From Bradyrhizobium symbiodeficiens (GTDB lineage Bacteria > Pseudomonadota > Alphaproteobacteria > Rhizobiales > Xanthobacteraceae): a DNA stretch of 64,000 bases. The DNA is taken from the NCBI RefSeq assembly GCF_002266465.3, contig NZ_CP029427.2, positions 5,024,501 through 5,088,500 on the forward strand, written 5' to 3'. Position numbers and translations under genes: made by a program. Below are positions 43,603 through 53,749 of the stretch, one piece after another. Below the pieces are notes generated by a model. It saw only the letters and a program-made list of their open reading frames with translations. It did no database searches and was not told where the DNA came from. The first letter of the stretch is position 1, and each line of letters opens with the position of its first letter.

Positions 43603-43707
43603 GGTTTCCTCCGCCGGGCGGATTGTCGGACCGGCGCTGCTGGCCGTCAATTGGCAATCAGCGTGCAGCAACTGGAAAGCGAGTTGAATTCCATGCGCCG
43701 AAACGAT

Positions 43708-43733
43708 GAAGCCCCGGATCGCTCCGGGGCTTC
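43708..43733 (-). terminator. Terminator of ahcY
   Basis: GAAGCCCCGGA-TCGC-TCCGGGGCTTC is a perfect 11-bp hairpin 26 bp beyond the ahcY stop. The T-tract on the minus strand is weak (ATCGTTTC). Confidence 0.65.
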
Positions 43734-43758
43734 TTGCGTTCCTGACCGATGCTGCGTC

Positions 43759-45180
43759 TCAGTACCGGTAGTGATCGCTCTTGTAAGGACCTTCCTGCTT
43801 GACGCCGATGTAGTCGGCCTGGTCCTTGCGGAGCTCGGTGAGCTTGACGCCGATCTTGGCGAGGTGAAGACGCGCGACCTTCTCGTCGAGCGACTTCGGC
43901 AGCACATAGACCTCCTTCTTGTACTTGCCGTCCTTGTTGTTGGCGTAAAGCTCGATCTGCGCCAGCGTCTGGTTGGTGAAGGAGGCCGACATCACGAAGG
44001 ACGGATGGCCCATCGCGTTGCCGAGGTTCACGAGGCGGCCTTCCGACAGCATGATGATGCGGTGCTTGTCGGGGAATTCGATCTCGTCGACCTGCGGCTT
44101 GATGTTGGTCCATTTCAGGTTACGCAGACCCGCGATCTGGATCTCGTTGTCGAAGTGACCGATGTTGCAGACGATGGCGCGATCCTTCATCGCGCGCATG
44201 TGCTCGATGGTGATGATGTCCTTGTTGCCGGTCGCGGTGACGAAGATGTCGGCGCGCGGCGCCGCGTCTTCCATGGTCACGACTTCGTAGCCTTCCATCG
44301 CGGCCTGCAGCGCGCAGATCGGATCGACTTCCGACACCATCACGCGGCAGCCGGCCTGGCGCAGCGAGGCCGCCGACCCCTTGCCGACGTCGCCGAAGCC
44401 GGCGACCATCGCGACCTTGCCCGACATCATCACGTCGGTGCCGCGGCGGATGCCGTCGACCAGCGATTCACGGCAGCCATAGAGGTTGTCGAACTTCGAC
44501 TTGGTGACGCTGTCGTTGACGTTGATGGCGGGCCACAGCAGCGTACCGGCCTTCTGCATGTCATAGAGACGATGCACGCCCGTGGTGGTCTCTTCGGAGA
44601 CGCCCTTGATGCTCTCGGCAATCGCGGCGAAGTAGCCCTTCGGCTTCTCCTTGAGCTGCTTCTTCAACAGCGCGAAGAAGACTTCCTCTTCTTCCGAACC
44701 GGGCTTGTCGAGGAAGGCGGTATCGCCCTTCTCGGCGCGCAGGCCGAGATGGACGTACATGGTGGCGTCACCGCCGTCGTCGAGGATCATGTTCGGGTGG
44801 CCGCCGCCGTGCCAGTCGAACAGTTTTGCGGTGTAGTCCCAGTACTCGGCCAGCGTCTCGCCCTTGACCGCGAACACCGGAATGCCGGCGGCTGCGATCG
44901 CCGCTGCGGCGTGGTCCTGCGTCGAATAGATGTTGCAGGAGACCCAGCGGATGTCGGCGCCGAGGGCCGCCAGCGTCTCGATCAGCACGCCGGTCTGGAT
45001 CGTCATGTGCAGCGAGCCGGCGATGCGGGCACCCTTCAGCGGCTGCTTCGGGCCGTACTCCTCGCGGGTGGCCATCAGGCCGGGCATCTCAGTCTCGGCC
45101 AGCGAGAGCTCCTTGCGGCCGAAATCGGCGAGCGAAATGTCCTTGACGATGTAATCGGTGAAGCCGGGCTTCGCGTTCAT
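43759..45180 (-). CDS. ahcY: S-adenosylhomocysteine hydrolase
   Basis: AhcY splits SAH into adenosine and homocysteine, removing the product inhibitor of methyltransferases. The 473-residue protein has the NAD site GFGDVGKGSAASLRQAGCRV, CNIYSTQDHAAAAIA and a C-terminal SDHYRY, as expected for the family, including the roughly 40-residue insert common in bacteria. AGGAAACAGAC precedes the ATG. It lies 200 bp downstream of metK on the same strand, with a family D repeat between them. I see no SAH riboswitch in the 60 bp upstream. Confidence 0.97.
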   Translation of the reverse strand: MNAKPGFTDYIVKDISLADFGRKELSLAETEMPGLMATREEYGPKQPLKGARIAGSLHMTIQTGVLIETLAALGADIRWVSCNIYSTQDHAAAAIAAAGIPVFAVKGETLAEYWDYTAKLFDWHGGGHPNMILDDGGDATMYVHLGLRAEKGDTAFLDKPGSEEEEVFFALLKKQLKEKPKGYFAAIAESIKGVSEETTTGVHRLYDMQKAGTLLWPAINVNDSVTKSKFDNLYGCRESLVDGIRRGTDVMMSGKVAMVAGFGDVGKGSAASLRQAGCRVMVSEVDPICALQAAMEGYEVVTMEDAAPRADIFVTATGNKDIITIEHMRAMKDRAIVCNIGHFDNEIQIAGLRNLKWTNIKPQVDEIEFPDKHRIIMLSEGRLVNLGNAMGHPSFVMSASFTNQTLAQIELYANNKDGKYKKEVYVLPKSLDEKVARLHLAKIGVKLTELRKDQADYIGVKQEGPYKSDHYRY

Positions 45181-45249
45181 GTCTGTTTCCTAATTTGTGG
45201 GTTCAGCGTCTCAGTGCAACGCAAGCTGAACGCTTCGTGTCGGTACTAA

Positions 45250-45376
45250 CCCCTCTCCCCATTCTTATGCGGAGAGGGCTGGGGTGAAGGGGCTCTCTCC
45301 AAGCACCGAGCTTGCGGAGAGTCCCCCTCACCCGCCGCTTCGCGGCGACCTCTCCCCGCAAGCGGGGCGAGGTAAG
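45250..45376. repeat. Intergenic palindromic repeat, family D, copy 1
   Basis: About 127 bp built from CCCTCTCCCC... hairpins: CTCTCCCC...GGAGAGGG on the left, a CGCCGCTTCGCGGCG stem and CTCTCCCCGCAAGCGGGGCGAGG on the right. A second copy is at 54666-54788. It ends 4 bp before the metK stop codon and may act in transcript termination. Confidence 0.85.
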
Positions 45377-45380
45377 AGCA

Positions 45381-46577
<1,197 letters not shown>

Positions 46578-46639
46578 CAGTAACCCCTTGTTCCGCCACT
46601 AAGCCGGCGGGCGTTTGCGATTTTTACCTGTGAATGAAG

Positions 46640-47995
46640 TCAATCACGCCGGCGCGAGATGACGTAGGATTCGTCGAGAAACCAGAGCCCATTGTACTTC
46701 CGCAGCACGTCCCTGGCGGCATCCAGAGTGCGGCCGTTTTGAGTCATTTCTGTCAACCGGTCGTCCTCAATCTGAGCGACATACACCGCCGCATTCCACG
46801 CTGCAAAGGCCGTCGAGGTTCCGATAGTGCCGGTTACCTCGTTGGGCAGCGCTTCCATATCATACCTGAAGATCGAGCGGTTATCCGCATATGCATTAAA
46901 ATTTAAGTCGCGGCCCAACGAGCCAAGTTCATACTTAACGGCGCGCAATAGCTCATGACGGCTCACGGCGAAAGGATTTTCTCCGGGCCAGATCGCCTGG
47001 ATCATTTCCATGCCCGGATCCTGGCCATGGGAGTGGATTCCGATCAATCGCCCTCCCGGCCGAAGCGCCTTTGCCAGGGGGGCGATGATCCGCTTGGCCC
47101 GGAAATTGACCGAGGACAGGGCCCGGTAGGGCTGGGACGCGATGACGAGGTCGAAATTGGCCTCGGTCTGGCCCGGCCGCGGAATGGTCGAATCCAGCAG
47201 GAATCGGTGATCCTCGCGGTAAAGCACGAGGACCACGGGCCGTTCGTACAGCGGCATGGCGGTGCGCGGGCTGATCGCGGCACGCCAGTTCTGCTCCAGG
47301 AATGGCCGGAGCTCGGCGATCTGCTGCTCGAATTCACCTGACGAGGCGCCCCGCAGCGGCACCTCGTGCCAGACGGTCGCCGCCGCCGCGGCTGGCGATG
47401 CCGGCGTCAGCCAGGGCGCCTCCGAGTAGAACATGTTGGTGAAGACGAACACCGACGCCGGATGCTCGAAAATGCGGTCCGGCACCTTCTCCAGCGTCAG
47501 GCGCAGATCCTCCAGGCTGAGCTCCTTGCCGGCAACGTAGAACGGCATGTGGGGGTAGCGCTGGTGCGTCGCGCGCAGCACCCGCGCCAGCACCGTGCCG
47601 TCGCCGACGCCGGCGTCGAACAGGCGCAGGGCCGGTGGGCGCGGATGGATGGAGGCGAGCTCCAGCGCGACCCTGTCGGCGACCACCCGCTTTTCGCTGC
47701 AGGTGTGGACGAACAGCAGGTATTTCTGCCGGTTCTCGAAGAAGCGGAAATTGCCGCGCGGGTCGCGCTTTTCGGGCGGCACCTGAAGCCCCCGCGGCGG
47801 CGGCACTCCCCCGGCCATCGATGCCGCCATATAGGCCTGGATCCGGTCCAGCGTGTCGATGGTGATGCGCTTGCCCTCGCGCAGGCGATGCACCAGCTTC
47901 CCATCGTTCACCGCGCGCCGGCCGAACGTCGATTCCGCCATGTCCGCCTTGCGGCAGAACTCGGTGATCTGGCTGAGGATTTCGTCGTTTTTCAT
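46640..47995 (-). CDS. HTH protein fused to a SAM-methyltransferase-like domain, upstream of metK
   Basis: The 451-residue protein has an N-terminal HTH of about 57 residues (FCRKADMAESTFGRRAVNDG, then LVHRLREGKRITIDTLDRIQ), a linker (58-85) and a Rossmann-like domain whose motif I is LRLFDAGVGDGTVL (123-136) with an acidic residue in FYVAGKELS (152-160). Later blocks NFDLVIASQPY and LAKALRPGGRLIGIHSHG match motifs IV-VI of class I methyltransferases. It could bind DNA and SAM and so report methyl-cycle status, but activity and target are unproven. An inverted repeat lies 13 bp upstream of its start, and metK follows after 62 bp. Confidence 0.82.
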   Translation of the reverse strand: MKNDEILSQITEFCRKADMAESTFGRRAVNDGKLVHRLREGKRITIDTLDRIQAYMAASMAGGVPPPRGLQVPPEKRDPRGNFRFFENRQKYLLFVHTCSEKRVVADRVALELASIHPRPPALRLFDAGVGDGTVLARVLRATHQRYPHMPFYVAGKELSLEDLRLTLEKVPDRIFEHPASVFVFTNMFYSEAPWLTPASPAAAAATVWHEVPLRGASSGEFEQQIAELRPFLEQNWRAAISPRTAMPLYERPVVLVLYREDHRFLLDSTIPRPGQTEANFDLVIASQPYRALSSVNFRAKRIIAPLAKALRPGGRLIGIHSHGQDPGMEMIQAIWPGENPFAVSRHELLRAVKYELGSLGRDLNFNAYADNRSIFRYDMEALPNEVTGTIGTSTAFAAWNAAVYVAQIEDDRLTEMTQNGRTLDAARDVLRKYNGLWFLDESYVISRRRD

Positions 47996-48007
47996 GAGTG
48001 GGACGCG

Positions 48008-48052
48008 GTGGGCAGAAAAATTGGGCTTCGCCTCCTAGCAAAATCTGCCCAC
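48008..48052. promoter_or_regulatory. Inverted repeat in front of the HTH-methyltransferase gene
   Basis: GTGGGCAGA (48008-48016) and TCTGCCCAC (48044-48052) are perfect inverted 9-bp half-sites with 27 bp between them. The near half-site is 13 bp from the start codon of the HTH gene. The layout fits autoregulation by a dimer on two half-sites. The divergent caspase-like gene could also be affected. Confidence 0.45.
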
Positions 48053-48167
48053 TAAAGGAATAGCAGCTGTCTGACTTTTCCTCGTCTGCTCACGCCAGCG
48101 TGGCCCGTGAACCCCCACGGCAAGCCGGACAACAAACAAGCGCCTTCCTTTGATGGGGACCTTCGCC

Positions 48168-49889
48168 ATGCGCCGCCTGCTCGTCGCGCTCAGTCTGCTT
48201 GCCGCAATCCTGGGGTCGGCGCCCGCGGCCGCGCAGGCCCGCAACCAGCTCGGGCCGCTCTGCACCACCGACACGACGCCGGCCGACAAGATGATCGACG
48301 CCTGCACCAAGATCATCGCTCTGAAGGCGTTTCGGGGCGAGCAGCTTGCGACGATCCATTTCTGGCGCGCCGTCGGCTGGAACAAGAAGGGCGACTACGC
48401 GAAAGTCGTCACCGACGCCACCGAAGCGATCCGGCTCCAGCCGAGCCAGGCAGCCTACAACCTCAGGGGATCCGCCTATTACGACAAGGGCGACTACGAC
48501 ATCGCGATCGCAGACTTCGACGACGCGCTGAAGCTCGGACCACCCAGCGGCACCATCTTCCACAATCGGGGCAACGCCTGGCGCGGCAAGCACGACTATG
48601 CGAAGGCCATTGCCGACTACGACATGGCGATCAAGGCCGATCCGAAAGCGACGTTTTCGTTTCAGAACCGGGGCATCTCGAAACAGGCCCTAGGCGATCT
48701 CGACGGCGCGCTTGCCGATATCAACCAGGCGATCCGGCTCGATCCCTCGCTGCCGCAGCCGCTGATCAACCGCACCGCGATCTGGCGCGCCAAGGGCGAT
48801 CTCGACCGCGCCATCGCTGACGGCAGCGAGGCGATCCGGCTCGCCAGGGAGAAGCCGCCGGCCAATATCACGACGCCGCCGAACAGCGTGCTGATCTCCG
48901 GCTACACCCATCGCGCGCTGGCCTATGAAGCGAAGGGCGACTACGCAAGTGCTCGCGAGGACTACAAGGCGACGCTCGCGATCGCAGCATCCGATGCCGG
49001 CAGCAAGGCCAACCAGGCCACAGCAAAGGTGCGGCTGTCGCTGGTGACCGAGACGAGCGCGCCGATCCCCCGCGATGCGCCCTCGCCAGCGACGCAACCG
49101 AATGCGGTCCCCGCCCCGCAGCAGAAGACGGGCGCAGCGCAGCTTTCCTCACCTGCGCCAGCCGCTCGCGGCGCACGCATGGCGCTGATCATCGGCAACG
49201 GCGCCTATGCGCACGTCAAGGCGCTGGCCAATCCGGCCAACGACGCACGCGCCGTCGCAAAGAGCCTGCGCGATATCGGCTTCACCGTGTCGGAAGGCAT
49301 CGATCTCGATCGCGCCGCGATGCAGAAGATGACACGCGACTTCCTGCGCGAGGCCGCGCGGGCGCAGGTCGCGGTGGTCTATTATGCCGGCCATGGCGTC
49401 CAGGTCGACGGCCGCAACTATCTCATTCCCATCGACGTCGAGCTCAAGCCGGGCACGGCCATGACCGAGGCGATGATCGACATGGACACGATCATGGCCG
49501 GCCTCGACGACCAGGTTCGCACCAACATTTTGATATTCGATGCCTGCCGCAACAATCCCATGGCCCCGAAGGTCGTATCCGCCGGCGCCAATCGCAGCAT
49601 CGAAGGCGCCTCGGGCCTCGCGGCGCCAACGAGTCTCGGCACGGGTGCGACGCTCGGAGCAGGCACATTGATCGCCTTCGCCACCGCGCCGGGCCAGGTC
49701 GCGCTCGACGGCGAAGGCGCCAACTCGCCGTTCTCCGCCGCGCTGTCACGCCACCTCGGCACGCCGGGGCTGGAAGTGCAGCAGATGCTGACGCGGGTGC
49801 GGGCCGAGGTGGTCTCGTCCACGAAGAGCAAGCAGGTGCCGTGGTCGAACTCGTCGCTGCTGGGCGAGGTTTATCTGGCGGAGAAGTGA
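48168..49889 (+). CDS. Secreted TPR-caspase-family protein
   Basis: From the ATG at 48168 (GGGGA 8 bp upstream) the 573-residue protein has a signal peptide cleaved after AAA/AQA (about residue 24), five or so TPR-like repeats (about 60-275), a Pro/Ala-rich linker and a C-terminal caspase p20-like domain (about 338-573). Catalytic His409 (YYAGHG) and Cys460 (FDACRNN) are intact. TPRs may bind a partner or substrate. The domain order differs from the caspase-like protein at 318, which has no TPRs, but the caspase cores share the same motifs. Confidence 0.9.
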   Translation: MRRLLVALSLLAAILGSAPAAAQARNQLGPLCTTDTTPADKMIDACTKIIALKAFRGEQLATIHFWRAVGWNKKGDYAKVVTDATEAIRLQPSQAAYNLRGSAYYDKGDYDIAIADFDDALKLGPPSGTIFHNRGNAWRGKHDYAKAIADYDMAIKADPKATFSFQNRGISKQALGDLDGALADINQAIRLDPSLPQPLINRTAIWRAKGDLDRAIADGSEAIRLAREKPPANITTPPNSVLISGYTHRALAYEAKGDYASAREDYKATLAIAASDAGSKANQATAKVRLSLVTETSAPIPRDAPSPATQPNAVPAPQQKTGAAQLSSPAPAARGARMALIIGNGAYAHVKALANPANDARAVAKSLRDIGFTVSEGIDLDRAAMQKMTRDFLREAARAQVAVVYYAGHGVQVDGRNYLIPIDVELKPGTAMTEAMIDMDTIMAGLDDQVRTNILIFDACRNNPMAPKVVSAGANRSIEGASGLAAPTSLGTGATLGAGTLIAFATAPGQVALDGEGANSPFSAALSRHLGTPGLEVQQMLTRVRAEVVSSTKSKQVPWSNSSLLGEVYLAEK

Positions 49890-49899
49890 GGGGTTAAAG

Positions 49900-49969
49900 G
49901 TAGCCCGGATCTAGGGAAGCGACGTCCGATGCAACTGATCCCGCATGTCGCTTTGCTCATGCGGGCTAC
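49900..49969. repeat. Intergenic palindromic repeat, family B, decayed copy
   Basis: Starts GTAGCCCGGAT and ends ATGCGGGCTAC, the ends of the family B element at 9911-9990, but the interior has diverged and the arms no longer pair fully. Confidence 0.6.
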
Positions 49970-49990
49970 GACTGCTTCCCAACACTCAAC

Positions 49991-50092
49991 CGTCATCGCC
50001 CGGCTTGACCGGGCGATCCAGTACGCCGAGACGGCGTGTTTCAATCGAGAAGCTGCGGCGTACTGGATTCCCCGCCTTCGCGGGGAATGACA
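49991..50092. repeat. Intergenic palindromic repeat, family C-like
   Basis: Left end CGTCATCGCCCGGCTTGACC and right end GCGGGGAATGACAG flank complementary segments (CCAGTACGCCG with CGGCGTACTGG). It fills the gap between the TPR-caspase and MetE-like genes. Confidence 0.75.
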
Positions 50093-50108
50093 GCAGCCGC
50101 GCGGTAAC

Positions 50109-51227
50109 TCAGTTACCCCACACTTCCTTTGCGATTTCGACCGCAAGGCTCAGCTTCGCCCACTGCTCTTCCTCGGAAAGGACGTTGCCCTCTTCAGTCG
50201 AAGCAAAGCCGCATTGCGGCGAGAGCGCGAGCTGCTCCAGCGGGGCGAACTTGGCGGCTTCTTCCAGACGGCGCTTGATGTCGTCCTTCTTCTCGAGCTC
50301 GCCGAACTTCGAGGTGATGACGCCGACCACAACGACCTTGTTGCCCTTGGGCAGGAAGCGCAGCGGCTCGAAGCCGCCGGCACGGTCGCTGTCGTATTCG
50401 AGAAAATAGCCGTCGTAATTGGTGCCGGCGAGCATGGTCTCCGCGACCGGCTCATAGCCGCCCGAGGAAATCCAGGTCGAACGGAAATTGCCGCGGCAGA
50501 CATGCGTCGTCACCACCATGTCGGCGGGCTTCTCGGCCAGCGCGTAATTGATGATGCGGGCATAGATCTGCTGGAGACCGTCCGGATTGTCGCCGCGCTC
50601 GCGCGCCTTCTGCAACTCGTCCTGCGAGCAGAGATAGGCCCACACGGTGTCGTCGAACTGGAGATAGCGGCAGCCGGCGTCGTAGAAGGCCTTGACCGCT
50701 TTCCGATAGGTCTTGCCGAGGTCTTCGTAGAAGGCCTCGAGATCGGGATAGACTTCCTTCGAGATCGCCTTGCGGCCGCCGCGGAAATGCAGCACCGCGG
50801 GCGACGGGATCGTCATCTTGGCGGTGACGTGGGCCTGGTCGGCGACCTTCTTCAGGAAGCGGAAGTGGTCCAGCATCGGGTGATCGGCGGGGAAGTCGAG
50901 CTTGTCGATCACCCGCACAGCGTCGTGCCGGGTCTCCACGCCCGCGAACTGGATGCCTGCGTCGGGATGAAACAGCTCGCAGCCGGTGAGCTTGGCCAGG
51001 AAGTCGAAATGCCACCAGGAGCGGCGGAATTCGCCGTCGGTCGCGAGCTTAAGGCCGAGCGAGGCCTGCTTGTGCACGACCTTCTCGATCTCCACGTCCT
51101 CGATCTTGCGCAGATCGTCGGCCGAGATCTCGCCCTTCTCGAGCCGGCTACGGGCTTCCTTGATCTTGGCCGGACGCAAGAGGCTGCCGACCTCGTCGGC
51201 GCGGAAGGGGGCTCTGTTTCGCTGCAT
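50109..51227 (-). CDS. MetE C-terminal-like (cobalamin-independent) methyltransferase family protein
   Basis: The 372-residue protein matches the catalytic half of cobalamin-independent methionine synthase. Zinc ligands H242 and C244 (THVCRGN), E277 (FLEYDS) and C339 (SPQCGF) are all in place. It lacks the N-terminal half that MetE uses to hold folyl-polyglutamate, so its methyl donor may be another compound, as in YxjH/YxjG-like proteins. The gene starts 24 bp after livF and is probably the last gene of the ABC transporter operon. Confidence 0.88.
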   Translation of the reverse strand: MQRNRAPFRADEVGSLLRPAKIKEARSRLEKGEISADDLRKIEDVEIEKVVHKQASLGLKLATDGEFRRSWWHFDFLAKLTGCELFHPDAGIQFAGVETRHDAVRVIDKLDFPADHPMLDHFRFLKKVADQAHVTAKMTIPSPAVLHFRGGRKAISKEVYPDLEAFYEDLGKTYRKAVKAFYDAGCRYLQFDDTVWAYLCSQDELQKARERGDNPDGLQQIYARIINYALAEKPADMVVTTHVCRGNFRSTWISSGGYEPVAETMLAGTNYDGYFLEYDSDRAGGFEPLRFLPKGNKVVVVGVITSKFGELEKKDDIKRRLEEAAKFAPLEQLALSPQCGFASTEEGNVLSEEEQWAKLSLAVEIAKEVWGN

Positions 51228-51251
51228 GTCTTACTCCCTGGACATTTTAGT

Positions 51252-51968
51252 TTAGTGAGCTGCGGCCCCGGCGACGCCGAGATGGCGTTCCAGAACCGAA
51301 GGGTCGGCTTTCAGCGCGGCGCTCGGAGCGTCGTGGACGATCGTTCCGCGCTCCAATATCACAACGCGGTCGGCCAGCCCCAGAATCTTTTGGGCATTCT
51401 GTTCGACGATGATCGAGCAGATGCCGCCTGCCCGCGTGATACTGCCGATCGCCTTCAAGAGCTCCTCGACGATGATGGGAGCAAGGCCCTCGGTCGGCTC
51501 GTCCAGCAGCAGCACTTTCGGGTTGAGGGTGAGCGCGCGGCCGATCGCCAGCATCTGCTGCTCGCCGCCGGAGAGCTGGTTGCCGAAATTGCTCCGTCGC
51601 TCCTTCAGCCGCGGGAACATCTCGTAGACCTTCTCGACCGTCCATGGACCGGGCTGCGCGACCGCGGTCATGTTCTCCTCGACCGTCAGCGAGCGGAAGA
51701 TGTTGCGCTCCTGCGGCACCCAGCCGATGCCGGCGCGTGCCCGCTGGTCGGGCCGGAGCGAAGTGACATCGGCGCCGGCGAGCGCCACGCTGCCGGAAAA
51801 GCGGCGGGTGACACCGACGATCGAATTGATCAGCGTGGTCTTGCCGGTACCGTTGCGGCCCAGCAGCGCCAGCACCTGCCCCTCGGCGAGCCACAAGGAC
51901 ATGTTGGGCAGCACCACCGCTTCGCCATAGCCGGCGCGCAACGCCTCGATCGCGAGCAGGTCAGACAT
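51252..51968 (-). CDS. livF: Branched-chain amino acid type ABC transporter, ATPase LivF
   Basis: The 238-residue ATPase has Walker A GRNGTGKTT, signature LSGGEQQMLAIGRAL and Walker B LLLDEPTEGLAP, the form found in LivF. It pairs with LivG to drive import through LivH/LivM. The ATG at 51968 overlaps the livG stop by 8 bp. Substrate may be Leu/Ile/Val or another small molecule, since this transporter class is varied in rhizobia. Confidence 0.94.
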   Translation of the reverse strand: MSDLLAIEALRAGYGEAVVLPNMSLWLAEGQVLALLGRNGTGKTTLINSIVGVTRRFSGSVALAGADVTSLRPDQRARAGIGWVPQERNIFRSLTVEENMTAVAQPGPWTVEKVYEMFPRLKERRSNFGNQLSGGEQQMLAIGRALTLNPKVLLLDEPTEGLAPIIVEELLKAIGSITRAGGICSIIVEQNAQKILGLADRVVILERGTIVHDAPSAALKADPSVLERHLGVAGAAAH

Positions 51969-52716
51969 TGACCGCCTCCTCGCCGAGATAGACGGCCTTG
52001 ACCTGCGGATCGCGCGCGACCTGCTCGGGCGGGCCCTCGGTGAGCAGCCCGCCCGAAACAAGCACGGAGATGCGGTCGGCGAAGGAGAACACGAGGTCCA
52101 TGTCGTGCTCGATCAAGAGCACGGTGACGTCGCGCGGCAGGCTGCCGACGACCGCAAGAATGTCGTGGCGCTCGCTCTCGGGCACGCCGGCAGCGGGCTC
52201 GTCGAGCAGCAGCACGCGCGGCTTGGCCGCGATCGCGACCGCGATCTCGAGCAGGCGCTGCTTGCCGTAGGGCAGCGTTACGGTCTGTTCGTTCATGACC
52301 TCGAGCAGATGGAAGCTCGCGAGCAGATCGGCGATCTCACCGTTGACGTCGCTGCGCGTGCCCATCCGCCGCCACCAGTCGCCGCCATGGCCGAGGCGCT
52401 CGGAGACGGCAAGGCCGATGGTCTCGAGCGGCGTCAGGTCAGGATAGAGCTGGTTGATCTGGAAGGTGCGCGACAGGCCGCGCAGCACGCGCTTGTGCAC
52501 GGGAAGATCGGTGATGTCCTGGCCTTCGAGCAGGATGCGGCCCGAGTTCGGCTTGAGCACACCGGTGAGCTGGTTGATCACCGTGGTCTTGCCGGCGCCG
52601 TTGGGACCGATCAGCGCGTGGCGGGCACCCTGCTCGATCTTCAAGGAGAGATCGCGGGTGACGCGCAGGCCGCCGAACTGCTTTTCGAGGTTCTGGGTTT
52701 CGAGCGCGATAGTCAT
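51961..52716 (-). CDS. livG: Branched-chain amino acid type ABC transporter, ATPase LivG
   Basis: The 251-residue ATPase has Walker A GPNGAGKTT, the LivG-type signature LPYGKQRLLEIAVAIA and Walker B VLLLDEPAAGV. The start at 52716 overlaps the livM stop by 4 bp (ATGA), indicating coupled translation. Confidence 0.94.
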   Translation of the reverse strand: MTIALETQNLEKQFGGLRVTRDLSLKIEQGARHALIGPNGAGKTTVINQLTGVLKPNSGRILLEGQDITDLPVHKRVLRGLSRTFQINQLYPDLTPLETIGLAVSERLGHGGDWWRRMGTRSDVNGEIADLLASFHLLEVMNEQTVTLPYGKQRLLEIAVAIAAKPRVLLLDEPAAGVPESERHDILAVVGSLPRDVTVLLIEHDMDLVFSFADRISVLVSGGLLTEGPPEQVARDPQVKAVYLGEEAVNV

Positions 52717-53741
52717 GTGTCGCTCTCCGGCACGGCGACGACCGCCTTGCGACCGGCAATCTGCTTGATGATCAGGTTCGGCACGTACAGCACCCAGCGA
52801 TGCAGGCGCTGGCGCCCGACCAACACGATCACGACCAGCACCAGGCCGATCCAGAACTGCCAATATTGCGGGGTGATCGTGGAGAACACTTCCTGGAGCA
52901 GGCGGAAGATCACCGCGCCGATCAGCCCGCCGTAGAGATAACCGGTGCCGCCGATGACGAGCACCAGCATCAGATCGGCGGAGCGTTCGAAGGCGAAGAC
53001 GTCGAGCGAGGCGATCGCGGTTGTCTGGGTGAACAGCGCGCCCGCGACGCCGGCATAGAATGCCGCGAGCGTATAGATCGCGATCAGGCGACGGTTGACG
53101 GGAATGCCGATCGCGGCGGCGCGCAGCGGATTGTTCTTGATTGCGCGCAGCGACAGGCCGAACGGCGAATGCACGACGCGGCGGGCGAACAGGAAGAGCA
53201 GGAACAGGACGGCGAGCGAATAGAAGAAGCCGGCCTTGCCGAACATGTCGAACGGGATCACGCCGAGGATCGGCTGCATCTCGATGCCCTGCAGGCCGTC
53301 GGTGCCGCCGGTGATGTTGGAGAAGCGTTCGGCGAGCGCTTCCAGCAGCAGCGCGATACCGAGCGTCACCATCAAGCGGGTGAGATCGACGCCGCGGATC
53401 ACCAGGAAGCTGGTGGCAAAGCCGAGCACCATCGCGGCAAGGCCGGCGACGATCAGCGCGAGCACGGGCTCGTTGACCATACCATGAAGCGCGAGCAGCC
53501 CCGCCGCATAGGCGCCGACGCCGAAGAAGGCGGCGTGGCCGAGCGAGACGATACCGGCATAGCCGAGGATCAGATCCAGCGACATCGCAAACAGCGCCAG
53601 CCGCAGGATGTCGGTCATGATCAGATAGCGCGTGGGAAACGCGAAGCCGCAGGCCAGCACGATCAGCCAGAAGGCGACTTCGCCATAGTGCCAGCGCGCC
53701 TGGCGCTGGGCGTGATGACCGACGTCGGAGGAAGCGCTCAT
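52713..53741 (-). CDS. livM: Branched-chain amino acid type ABC transporter, permease LivM
   Basis: The 342-residue permease has eight or more membrane helices and the LivM block GYAGIVSLGHAAFFGVGAY plus RAIKNNPLRAAAIGI. I set the start at the ATG at 53741 because the frame continues upstream across livH without family similarity. livH ends 8 bp upstream. Confidence 0.93.
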   Translation of the reverse strand: MSASSDVGHHAQRQARWHYGEVAFWLIVLACGFAFPTRYLIMTDILRLALFAMSLDLILGYAGIVSLGHAAFFGVGAYAAGLLALHGMVNEPVLALIVAGLAAMVLGFATSFLVIRGVDLTRLMVTLGIALLLEALAERFSNITGGTDGLQGIEMQPILGVIPFDMFGKAGFFYSLAVLFLLFLFARRVVHSPFGLSLRAIKNNPLRAAAIGIPVNRRLIAIYTLAAFYAGVAGALFTQTTAIASLDVFAFERSADLMLVLVIGGTGYLYGGLIGAVIFRLLQEVFSTITPQYWQFWIGLVLVVIVLVGRQRLHRWVLYVPNLIIKQIAGRKAVVAVPESDT

Positions 53742-53749
53742 CGGCGAAC

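Noticed and set aside
42136..45249. A 1037-codon open frame on the plus strand across the monooxygenase and ahcY genes
   Set aside because: It is antisense to two well-supported genes, rich in Arg/Asp/His/Val as expected from complementing high-GC codons, and shows no domain.
45181..45249. Possible SAH riboswitch before ahcY
   Set aside because: A GTTCAGC/GCTGAAC hairpin is present in the leader, but the conserved SAH riboswitch core is not seen.
46578..46639. Possible SAM riboswitch before metK
   Set aside because: The 62-bp gap is too short for most classes and shows no known core.
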